A stretch of 64,000 bases of DNA from Dromaius novaehollandiae (lineage: Eukaryota; Chordata; Aves; Casuariiformes; Dromaiidae): positions 38,576,563-38,640,562 of the forward strand of contig NC_088100.1 in the NCBI RefSeq assembly GCF_036370855.1, read 5' to 3'. Below the pieces are notes generated by a model. It made no database searches. It worked only from the letters and a program-made list of their open reading frames with translations, and had not been told where the DNA came from. Numbering within the stretch: position 1 is the stretch's first letter; the number at the start of each line of letters is the position of its first letter. A program made the translations under genes and the position numbers. Positions 10,360 through 22,400 of this stretch are shown here, piece after piece.

Positions 10360-11444
10360 AATCCCACGTTACCCTGTCACTTGTATGCTTTGGGTATTAC
10401 CTATTCAATTTTACTGCCATTACCGACCATCATTTTCCAGCTGCTCTTTCTACTATCTCATTATGGTCTGTGTATGTTATTAGTAATTTTTCAGCTGCTC
10501 ACCTCATGACATTTCGTATATATATTGCTAGGCCAAGCACCTTGGAAATGAAAGCATGTAAGAGGTGATATAATAAACAAAAGTTTAATGTTGTCTCTTT
10601 TCCTTATATAGTAAATAAAAATGCGTACAACTTTACCAGTCTTTGCTATGTCAAGTTAGTACTGAGATATAGACAATTTTCCAGGAGCTTGTTACAGGAA
10701 ATAATATTATATTAATGTCTCAGTAGGGAGCTCTTTCCTTTTCGGCAGTGTACAGAGTCTGTGTTCAGATAGTGATTAGATCAGTTAGAACTTCCAATTT
10801 ATAATGGATCATTATAAATCATATTTCAAGGTCATCGATGTAATATGTAGATGATGAATGCTACTGAAAAGTCCAAGCAGCTGTGCCTTAAAGAACCACG
10901 AGCTTGCTGCTTTTGTTGCCTTCCACTTTGTCACTGGAGCACAGTAATATGAAAACTGGTACTGAGCTAAAAACCAGACTTAACTGGTGAGCTGTAGAGG
11001 TTAGGGCTGTTCTAACCTAAAAGTCAGACCACTTGGACAGCTCCTACTTAACAACTGTATTTCAGTACACTCAGTTCACCACTATAGAATTAATAACAGA
11101 GATCTATTGTATTTCAAATAAAATACAAGAAAGTGTTTAATACCTTTTTCATAATAGCAATATATTGAAATACAGGTGATGACAAAATTTCAGGTTGTTC
11201 AGAATGACTGAAATATATTACTGTGGTAAGTATGAATATTGTTTATGTGGCCATAATTTTGGCCAATATTATAAAAAGCACAGACAAAAAAATGTTGACA
11301 GTTACCCATTATGTAATGGGGAGAAAAGTGTCTCTTCTTTGTGGGGTCAGTACTTGCAGTCTAGCCATAGCAGAACTGAGGAGCTGGACAAATAAAATTC
11401 TTTTTTTTGGTTTTGTAGAGCTACTGCTAAAGCGTGATAGGTTT

Positions 11445-11466
11445 AAAAAAAAAAAAAAAAAAAAAA
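11445..11466 (+). repeat. Poly(A) run
   Basis: 22 consecutive A's. No target-site duplication or recognisable retroposed body is seen next to it, so I treat it as a simple repeat. Confidence 0.8.
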
Positions 11467-12151
11467 GTGCAACTGCCCTTTGTTTCCAGAACTGTACATT
11501 ACACTTTTCATGGAGTGATAATTCTATAACAGTAATTCTGGGGGGTTTTTTTTTTTTTTAGAACATTAGGTGACATGTCAGTATGCCAATGCATATTCCA
11601 CATGATGCAAGTTTTATTAGCCCCAATAAAATAATTTACTTTCAGTCTTGGTGAGAAGTAGCTAAACAGTTTTAGAAATAGGCCTTATCCATGAGACTTC
11701 AAGCTGGCATAGAAGGTCAGAAAGGCTGTGTAGGAGGATGGTCAAACAATTCAGAGGTGGAGCTGGCTGAAGCTTTATTCTGAGCAAAAGCTTTGTTGTT
11801 TGTACATTTTTTCTAAAAGTGGAAATGACTGATGATACAGTCTGGTCAGCTGGTCAGTATATAAGGAAGATCACGGGTTCATGTTTTTTAATTCTGGGGA
11901 TGCTAATCATGAGTCATGAGTAGTTCCCCTGAATGCTTCAGTTGTGCTTTGCAGAGGAAATAATTTTTTTTATACAAGGATAAGGGTAACTGCCAGTTAC
12001 TACTAACTTTTCATAACTAGTTGACAAATTAGAAGGGGTAAGAAAAGTAAGCAAGGTATCTTCAAATGAAATTTAGTGTGTAGAAGAAGAACATAACATT
12101 CAGAATTAGCAAGTTAAGAAACTAAGGTACAAACAATACCAAAGAAATTGA

Positions 12152-12281
12152 GCTAAACAGATAATCGGCATCCAGATAACAGTAAGAGAGAAATGTTCAG
12201 TAAATATCAAAGCTTTGCTAAACAGATAATCGGCATCCAGATAACAGTAAGAGAGAAATGTTCAGTAAATATCAAAGCTTT
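12152..12281. repeat. Perfect two-copy 65-bp tandem duplication
   Basis: Unit 1 (12152-12216) and unit 2 (12217-12281) both begin GCTAAACAGATAATCGGC and end ATATCAAAGCTTT, with no mismatch by eye. This implies a recent tandem duplication, a copy-number variable repeat, or an assembly artefact. It lies between the 3' ends of RWDD2A and ME1. Confidence 0.95.
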
Positions 12282-13042
12282 AATAAAATGTGTTTGATCC
12301 CTCCATAATGATGGATTCTTTTCCTCATAATTATTCAGTAGGCCTTGGCTGGGTGATTTGGAAGTTTGTTACAAAGAATAATACTTTATCACATACGATG
12401 TGTGTTTAAAAATACATTGGCCTGTAATATTCAAAGATTTCTATGCTGTTTATAAAAACAGTAAATGCACAAGGTTTAATACATAAAAGGCCTACTAACC
12501 AGATGGCTGATGTGTGTAATAAAATACACAGTCAAAAAGAAGTCTTCTCTCTTTTTTTCGTCAAGAACATGAAGTCCAAGTACTTCATGAACTTTAAGCC
12601 AAACAATTGCTGAATATCAAAACAGCAGTTATCCTGCAGAGCGACTGAAATCTTCAAGCATCTACATGACATCAGCTTAGCTATTAAGTAAAATTAAAAT
12701 GGTCTAATTATATATGAACAAAAGCTTCTGCAGATTTAGTTCTCATAAAAGTCTCAGGAATCTACACCACGGGAGACAAATATAAGGCTTTTCTCTGGAG
12801 GAAAGATAATCTAAACTTGTATTCTTTAAAGTTTTTTTTTTTTTTAAATAATGATCTGTCAGTTTATGCAAATTACATTGTGATCTTTAATGGTTTAAAC
12901 AGTGCTCACATATATTTCTTAGATTATTTTCCATTGTATTATTTGTCTGTTTAAGCCTAGTATTGTTTTCATTGATGTTTGTGACAAAATGCTGAACTTA
13001 AGTTACAACCAGTTATTTTGATTACAAAAAGATCTGTAAGAC

Positions 13043-13120
13043 TTTATTGTAGGATATCTGAGGTAAAATAATAATCAAAAAATGAACAACACAAATCCAC
13101 TTCTCCAATTAATTTTTATT
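13043..13120 (-). terminator. Candidate ME1 poly(A) signals
   Basis: Minus-strand AATAAA hexamers occur at 13120-13115 and 13048-13043, about 175 and 250 bases after the ME1 stop. The second reads ACAATAAAGT, a common context. Which is used cannot be told from sequence; a further candidate is near 11613-11618. Confidence 0.45.
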
Positions 13121-13293
13121 TTCTCATATGTAATTAATGACTTCCTAATCTCAGTTTCTAACCAAATATTGCAATTTAGAAAAAGTTTCTGCATCTTAAA
13201 AAAATTAACTATTCTTAGGTTTACTAGGCAGAAATGTTCTGAATATTGTAATGCTTTTAACTGCTGCTAGTTTTTTCATTCCCAGTTAAATAT

Positions 13294-13452
13294 TTACATT
13301 TGCACTTTCATGGCTTCTTCAGGCCAGGTATATGAGTCAGCCACAAAGCTGTTATAATCGGTGTTGTAAATCTGAGAGCAGATGAAGGCTTCCAGGTCCT
13401 TGGGCTGAGGATAGGAGGAGGCGGTATTATTCCTATAGGCTTCTTCTGCGAT
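13294..13452 (-). CDS. ME1: ME1 terminal coding exon
   Basis: 52 codons plus TAA. It reads [17 protein letters not shown], then [18 protein letters not shown], and ends EEAMKVQM. The acceptor is GTCTTTCCAG, phase 0. The C-terminus is close to the duck enzyme and unlike the longer human tail. A Cys in AFICSQ sits where I recall Arg in duck and human. Confidence 0.96.
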   Translation of the reverse strand: MAEEAYRNNTASSYPQPKDLEAFICSQIYNTDYNSFVADSYTWPEEAMKVQM

Positions 13453-16400
13453 CTGGAAAGACACGTTAAATTGCTAATTAGTGCTGATAAACTTTTTCAG
13501 TACATTTAACAGGATTTAAGTAGGAATTAGTTTAAAATCAGTATAAGACTTCACCTTCTCTAGTGCGGTCAGTCAGATGATTTACCTAAATTTACACTGA
13601 ATCTGGGCTAGTATATAGTGAATAAGATTAGGAATAGGATGATGTCTGCATCCATTTAAGTCAGTCTTACTCATGCTACTTTTGAACTCTTCCAAGATTA
13701 TCTGGTCTTTACTGTTACAAATACAGTGACTTGTTCAGTGTTCCTCCTCATCCAGTAATAGTTTTTATTGTGCAGCAGTGGTTAAAATACTCCACAAACC
13801 CCAAGCACTAGAGGTACAATTTCTGCTGTTCTGTCCTCAGATTACTCAGATTTAACATCTTCAAAGCACGGTAAGGAAAATGTGATTTTTTTAGAGCTTC
13901 TATGCTCCTTGTATATGAGAGAAGCTTATAGTATTTGCTATAGGTAAACTCACAAGAAAAAAAAGGCCCTACACACTAAACAGGTTTGATTCCTCAGATG
14001 GCTGGAGAAAATATATTTTGTGTGTGTGTGTTTGTGCACGTGCGTGTGCTTGCTTTTTTCTCCCCCAGATCATATCTAAGTAAGTGAATCAATTATCACA
14101 AGTATAGCTAGAATGAAATGAAGTTTTGAAGGGTTTGGAGCCCACTCAGCACATCAAGGTAGCCTCTCATGCCTGAAGAACACCTACTTGAGAAATATGT
14201 AACTTTTGATTGGACATTTATCTATAAAACACCCGAAGTTTGATGCCCTGGTTTGAAGCAGCAGCAATCTTTGGTAAGATCTGCTTCAGCTTTACTTGGC
14301 AGACAAATGCACCTACTTTGAAATAGAGAAAGACAATCTTCTTCCTGCTCTCCTCAGCCCTCACTTTAAAATAATTGTTTTAGCTTGGTGAGAAGCTAAG
14401 TCCCCAAATAGAAGAGTTACTATATTCAGACTTCCTTTCTAGGATTAATCTGAAACCCAACCTGATTTGTCTGAGAAGCACGTAAGGTGTTTTAAAATAT
14501 AAGAGTTCATCTTCAGGTCTGTGCACATAATTATCACAGTTGAATGAGGTCTGAATTTATACCCTTGATTTGGTATTCCAAAAAATTTTCAAAGTATTCC
14601 TCCCCTGGAAAGGGCAGGGGCCATCACTAATGCTCTTGTGCTGTATGAGCCAGAATTGGTATTTGCAGGAAGAAAGTTTAAATAGAGGTCAGGCAGAAAA
14701 AGAATTATTTGGTAACATTTTCCTTTTTTGGATTATATGTACACACATGCAAATAACCTTTACAGGGTCAATAGAGATGGAGCCTCTGTTGCTGTCTTTC
14801 TGCCAAACACGGGTGGTTTGATTTAGACTGAGGAATGCAGGTAATATTTTGACTTCTACAGATTAGAGCTATTACTTGCATAAAAAAACCTGAACTGCAA
14901 GAAGGATTTTTTTTCTTAATACACAGAATGAATAAAGCTAAGGGAACTTTTTCATGCATGAGGGATCTCCATTGTTCTTTCAAAAGAATATTCAGTAAGT
15001 GGGATTATTTATAGTAAGGTAACCAAGAGAGAAATCCAAGAATTAGAGTAAAAGAAACATCCGAAAAGACCCACCAGAATGAGGGAAGAACTGCGGTTAA
15101 GTACAGTATTTCAAAGCTTCCTCTTCCTCCCCCTAGGACAGCCAGATTTCTTGGTGAAATTGCAGGTTTATCAATTGCAGGTTTAGGTCAGTTAATTAAA
15201 ATCTATCCACATCAATTCTATATTTGCCAGTTTAAAAAAAAAAAAAAAGCCATAGACAAAAAAGCATCCCCTGCAGTTAGTTTTCTGATAGGCCAGGACA
15301 AAATGAAGCAGTGACAGGACAAAGGGCATTGCTTAGCCTCTTCACAGACAACCGATAATCATGGAGGAACAAAACGTGCAGGCTTTCGTGACTGTGAGTT
15401 TACACACCAACTGGCATAACATCTCCTAACCAGCAGACAGTGCAGTGTAGGCTCTAGAGACATCATTCCACTTTAACATCGGTAAATAAACAGTGAATCT
15501 GCTACACTTCCACCTCTTTCCTTCTTGTACTTGGAATAAATTTGGAGTTATATCTATACACTTGAATTTAATTTAGAAACTACTACTTGACCAAGAGTGA
15601 TGTAAAACAACTTTTGTGAAGACAGATACATTAGTTCATCAAATCAAATGTTAAATTATGTAGAGAGTATAAGAAAAGAAAAAGTAACAAAAGACTGGAG
15701 TGACTTACCTTCACAGCAATTTTCAGTGACACATCCTGAATAGTGACTAAAGGAGGGTACAGACGACCCTCTGTTAAATGCTCCTCTGAAACCTGCTGAG
15801 CTATTACCTAGAAATAAAGTAGACATGTTTAACTTCAAATGCAGACACAGCTGTAGCTTTATGAGTGATCTAGTCTTAACAAGGAAAGAAACGGTTTCTC
15901 TTTGGCAAATCATGCAGATACTGCTTAATCCACCTAGGTAGTGTTTGTTAACAACCAACCTTACTATTAGGAGTATCTACAAAAGAGCTAGAAATTTAGG
16001 GAGCACAAAATGCCTTTTTCTCACTCAGATAAGACTATTTTGCTCTGATTGTATTAAATCTTTATTCATTTATATGCTTGTAGATAGGAGAGGAGAGAAA
16101 GGAAGACTAGTAATGTAAAATCTGATACCATTTTGTTAAGCATTTCCACTTAAGAGGAAATACCACTGTCTTCATGATACAAATGAGTTAAAAAGCTGTG
16201 TAGTTCACCCAGATCAAAAGAACAGGAACAGGGTTTTTAATTAGTCCATGATACACAAGAGCTGGCAAGTGCTTCACTATGAGATATAAATTGAGGAATC
16301 CCTCCAGCCATCAGTCTTAATTTGGGAAAAAAAAAACTTTTAAAGAAACACCTGTTATTCTGATAGTTGTTAAGTCAGCCTATGCAGAGAATACTGTAAG

Positions 16401-19400
16401 AGCTTCTCAGGTCAAAAGGGCAAAACACTTCAGAAAAAATTACCATTGGCTGGGCATGCTTGTTGTGCATCTAGCTCACAAATCTATCTGTATGGGATCA
16501 TAAAAATATGATGGTCAACCACAGAACAAAGCTAAGTAAAAGCTGTTGATTCTCTAAAAGAAATATTATCCAGTGTCTTCTAAAGTCCTACAGATCACTG
16601 CAGTCAGATGTAGAAAATAGAAGGTCTAATGCTAAATTCTGGCTTGTTGGGACAACAAACCCACCAATGCTAGAGAGTTTGTCCACTCCACTTTAAGGCT
16701 GCAGTAAGTCCATCATCTCAACCATACCAGATAACTGAAGAAATTATTTTGCTCTTGGCTTGATTTTTCACCAGACTGACTAAGGGAAACAAGGAAGGAT
16801 ATAGAAGTTTTGATTCACATCTTGTGAAGAGAACGTCTCCTGCATGGCCTGAACCTTTCTAGTAAGACTGGAAATGTTGCTGGAAATCTCCAGCAATGAA
16901 CAGGTCAGGAAAACATGACAAGATAGAGAAGCTGTTTGTTTGTGTTTCCTTGGTCATATAAAAAAAAAAATCTTTTATTGCCCTGAGATGTGAGGGAGTT
17001 CTCAGCAGAGTGAGGAGAGACACTGCATGCACATTCTGCTGTGGATTTACTTCATCAACTTCATCTGTTACTACAGCAGGCACCATTTAAGAACCAAGGG
17101 GTCATGGAGCTGCCTTTAGGTCTAATGATATTCTTGTTATCATTAGCTAATACTTATGCTTGTCATTTTGGGATCCTGATGGACATTTGATGAGCCTGAT
17201 AATCAGCTTGTTAACCTGTCTTCTACTTTGTAATCTCTCTGTTGGACTTGAAGGTTTCATTTTTTTAATTGCCAACCTTTTTATCTTCTAGGGAGCTACT
17301 AGTTAGAACCAAATCTAAGTATCTTCTAAACATATTAAGCACAAAATTCATATATTAAACATGGACTGGCTTTATGTAGTTTTTAATAGTTACCTTCACT
17401 GTAATTCTCTACTATAGTTCTCAAAACAAAATATTAAAAAAATATTTTTAAGAAAGTTTTGCATCAGCAGAATCCAGAAGTACATTTCCATATGCTGCTT
17501 TGGGACAGAAAGGAAATGACTATGTGGAGGAGGTCACTTACCCTTCAAACAGTCGGACACCCCTAACTCACAGTAAAAGGAGGTTCTTTACACAGAGCAA
17601 CTGCTCATGCCTCTTAAATCTGTTACATTTTATAAACAGTTTCCATTGCACATTGGGTATACGGTCCTGGAGTGCATCCTTCAGTTTAGTATCATCCAAA
17701 AGGAAACCAGTCCCCCCTCCTCTCCCAACACCATGCCACACTGTGAACCAAGGTACATTATATAGGGACACTAGGGAGATTAGCTCCAGAAGGACACTTC
17801 TGATCCATACCAAAAGACTAATGTAGATGCACCCTTCATGGTCCCTTCAGGAAAAATGAGAAAGCACTTTTAGATACATCTTTGTGTAATTAGATCATAG
17901 ACAACAAAAGGTTAGAGCCAAAGCACTGACTAGTCTAAGAGTGATGAGGTAATGCTGAGTGATGTGATCCAGAAGGTTACTTTATAGATATGCTGGTCTG
18001 GATAATGTTTGGTGGAGCTGTGCATGACCAATGAGAGGTTCTGAAAGCACGAGGAGAGTCCTGGAAACACTGTGAAATGCAACACTGAAAACCCGGCCCA
18101 AACAGAAAGTAAAAATTTTGTGGACTTTTGAGATAGCATACTAACCTGAGAGCAAAAACTACTTGCCACAATTCCTGTTGTATGCAGGAAACTAGAGCTT
18201 GGGTGCATTGCTTGTAAATAACTAGTACTTCATCAAAAGAAATGCCTGACCATCATGAATTTGTCCTCCTGGCAGAAGGTGGCTAAAAGTTTGAATGAAA
18301 GAGAGCTAACGCTACGGTATCTCCAGTTCAAAGAGAAATCTTGCTCTCTTCTGTAATTTACTCAGCAAACTAGTAGTTGTAGTAAGTTTTTCCATTCAAA
18401 GAGGAAGTGTTAACAAGGGCAACAAGATGTTATATCCAAGATATAACAAGTAAAGGGTAATTACTTGCTTACATTTTAATCTGATATTGAGAAATACAGC
18501 AGTCACAAAAAAAAAAAAACCAGTAGAGGGAGCTAAGACAACATAAGATCTCCTCCCAGTTTTTGCTTTTTCCCATTAACGACAACTAGGTTAATTAACG
18601 ATGGTTAATCCTCTGATGAAATCAAACAGGATTTGCAATTGAATATGTAAAAAGGAGCTTGTAACAGTGAATTTTGCTGTTAACAGTTTAACAGGGTTCT
18701 GTAGGAAACATGAAATCTGCAGAAATCAATAAGAAGTTGCTGTTAATGTAATGCAGCACTGAAAAAAGGTTAGAAAGTAGAATACTTCTTTTTTATGATG
18801 GGGATGGTACAAAGCAAGTCAGACAACATTTGAGCAAGAGTCTACTCAAAGTGGAAGCGGTAGCAAATTTAGACTATACAGATGCCATAACTATTTGTTC
18901 TGACAAACTCAAATAAAAGCACTTAAAACTGCAAAAGCACAGACAAAAAGAAAACTTTTCAAAGGGAATGACATATTCTTCAGGTGGTCTCTGAAAAAAG
19001 TTCTTGGAGAACATCAGTCAATGGGAGAGCAAAAAAAAAAAGATGGGTCAGTGTAGGAATTATTAAGAATAAGAGAGGTCCATATAGAAAATGTAATTAT
19101 GCCAATGTATAAAACTGTACTGTACCATCACTTTGAATAGTGTGCATTTTTGCTCCACCTCATTCAAACAAGAAAAGGGTAGAATCAGATATGGTATAAA
19201 AAGTAAAAAGGATGATCAGGAGGTTAGTTTTTGTACAAGGAGATTTACTAAATAGAGTAGGGAAAGAAGATGAAAAAGAAAAGACTGAAAGAAGATACAA
19301 AAGACAAATGAAGGTGAACATTTCTCACGACAATATGGGAAACCCAAATCATCAGGCAGCAGGAAATCATAAAAGGAAGTAAGTTTTTTTTCCTCCAGAA

Positions 19401-22400
19401 CTCATAATTAAATTGTGACGTTAATTGCCAAAAGCCGCTCAAAGTATAATCAGGCTTTAAAAGCCATTGGGCTCATTTATGAAAGAGAAATCCATACAGG
19501 GGTAGAGGCTCCAGCTCAGGAAGTCCTTAAAGCACAGGCTGCCAGAACCTGGGACACCATTTCAACAGAAGGATCAATCTATCCTTTCTGCTCACTTGTC
19601 CTCTTTCCCTCAGCTTCTGCTACTAATTACTTTCACAGAAGGATATTGGACTGCTTGGATCTTAGGTCTGACCCACTATGGCCATTTTCAAGTTTTAAAG
19701 TTGAATTATTTAAAGTTTTTAATAGAGAAATTAGCTTATTCCATGATCTAAATGAACGGCAGCCAAGACTGGGCAAATGGCATAAAGCAAGTACGGGCAT
19801 CTTGGCTTTTTGAGGACATACTTTCTATAATGAAAGGATTTAATAGGATAATCTCTGGAGCAACTGAACTGTAGGTCACACATGCCAAGAATATTTCATT
19901 AGTTCATAATTCTCTGGCCTTTTTGTTGTGTTTGGTAGGACTCAGAAGACTAGGTAATGTCCCTTGTCATCACAGAGAAATTGCCTGCAATTAAGAGGCA
20001 TTACAGCTTAGTACCTTAGATTTATCAACCAAAACCAAAGTTACATTCTATTTTACTTGGCATGAAGAAAAGAACACCTGAAAGTAGAATTTGTTGTACT
20101 TACAATAAGCTAATTGTGACTTTTATCAGATTTACTTGTAGAGGTGGCAAAGCGAGAATTCAGGAGATGCAGGCAAGCAGCCTGAACTGCTTATTTTTTA
20201 TACTTTTCTTTTTCAGATATGTTACCATTACAAAATGAGAAGGTCTCTTTATTTAAATAATCTGCATGTTTTTGGCGTTTTAAGTTTTGTAGCCTCTTGG
20301 GCACTTCCATTTCAAATGGAGAATACAAACAACTTTTCTAACAACTATGTAAAATTACCTTCCTTTTATCTTCCCATTAAAAAATCCAGAAAACAAAAAA
20401 AGCACTTTTGCATTTGCTTTGTACTGTAATTTCAGCTAAGGGCCTAAGCTCTCCTGGCTTTCACATTCCTGATACCTTTTCTAGCAAAGCCTTCTTTGAA
20501 ATCTATCAGTTTTCTCCTTGCTCAGTAGCAGACCTCAACTCACTCAGGATCCAGACATATGACTGACTGCCTCTAACAGAGTTAGGGAGACCACATGTGA
20601 ATACGCTTAACTCTGAGAGTATTGTGAAGAGCTGTCCATTGACTTTGGAGCCAATAGAAACTTCCTATGCAAGAAAAAAAGAAAAGTGCACATGTCAAAC
20701 TTATTAGGGACCTTCATGCTTCAGAAGACATTTATGTAGCAAAATCTTTACTGAAAAGAGGCAGGAGAGAACTTCTATCTTAAGAGAGAATTTAGATGCT
20801 TCCCTAAGATTTCCAATACCATTTTACTTCTCTGGATTTTTTGCTGACTTTGCATACTGCCACTTAAAACATGCTTCGATTGCCATGTGTCACCTTTCAT
20901 CCATCCATCAGCATGCCAAAGCATTCTATATATAGGACCCATTTCACCCAAACCAAAATGAAGCAACTTCTAGAATGAAGTAAGACAACTGTTTAACACA
21001 GCAGTTTAGAGCAGCAAGCGAAGAACACCATATCCAACTGAAATTACAGGGGAAGACTGGAAACAGCAGGATATAATTACCCAAAGACTTATGAGATGGA
21101 TCGTTGCCCTCCTAAGATGGTTAAAGCCAGTGGAGACAGTCTGGACTTTTTACTCATTTTACAGATGGAAATTGCAAATGTCTTTCTTATAGAGGGCAAG
21201 CTGCTGTCAAACTTTTTTAAAGATGTCACAGTATGCACCTTAAAAAAGCTCTCAGAAGTCCAGCTGGGGTAGCATGCAAGTGCCTGTCCTTTAAGAAAGC
21301 TTCATATCACACATATTGCCAGTCATAAGATCACAGAATCAATATTGCCTCAGTGATAGTAAAAGACCATCTTCTTCCCTTTAATCCTTGAAGAGAACAC
21401 AAGGAGCAGGAGACCTTGAATGCAATATTCATTACAGAAAGCTGGAAGAGTTGAGTCAGGTATTCTCACTTTTGCTTTCTGTGCATCTTGTTTCCTCTTC
21501 TTTGAGCTTTCCATAATAGTTGATACTTTCACTTCGTTTTAGGCTTCCTCTGTACGCTACCTACACCACCCATGTATTCTCAAGCACACTCATTCAGCTG
21601 CCTTGAGGATTAGGACACTGCACTCTTGTGAAGCTTTGTGGATTGTAAATTGGTATAAATTCTACTGGGTAAAAATCACCAGTGAAGTGAATGTAAGTTA
21701 ATTAGGGTTAACTCAGTATACTGATGCTAACCTCCCTCACTGCCATCCCCCTTAATAAAAGCAAAAAGAATCCAGTTTTTAATGACCTTGCATGGACACA
21801 GTCAAACCATCTCACACTGCTTAGGGCTTTCTGATGAGAACCACTGTCTGTGCTGAACGTGGGATGAGCTTGGGAGTGTGATGCTGACAGCCAAACAAGG
21901 AGCACAAGGAGAGGTAACTCCTCCTGCTGTGGGTGGGGGCCAGCTGAGTCCAGTGAGGCTCATTATCTGGATCTCAGTGTCAGCCAGGAGCAGAGTCCCC
22001 AGAGGTGAAGGAAGAAAGAGGAACTGCAGGGCAGGGCAGGGCAGGAGGGGGAAGGAGAAGGCCAGGAGGACAGAGTGGTAAGGGTGCAAGCAGATGATAG
22101 CAGATGGGGAGCAAAGATGCTGCACCCAGAAAAGCACAGAATGTTACAACTTTCTTAAGTAAGAAATGGCCACAAAAAGATCAACTTATTGTTTTGGTAG
22201 ATTTTTTGTAAAAAAAATTGAATACATTCAATTTTAACCACAGCTATTAATTTATTTTGCTTGAGCACAGGATTCTGAATAATAAAGCCCAGATTCTTCT
22301 CCAACAGGTGTTGAAGATATAATCCTGTGCACATGCGATGTCATGCTGGAAGGGAGTGGGTGTCAGATTTTGAAAAATCACTGGAAGTGGTGAATGACTC

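Larger units (their letters stand above)
10360..13042. other. Tail-to-tail intergenic region between RWDD2A and ME1
   Basis: AT-rich sequence with an A run at 11445-11466, a T run near 11547-11560 and the 65-bp tandem duplication at 12152-12281. Possible distal 3' ends of either gene cannot be excluded. I see no coding exon. Confidence 0.7.

Noticed and set aside
11445-11466. A-run as the tail of a processed pseudogene
   Set aside because: No coding relic upstream and no flanking duplication; a simple repeat is enough.
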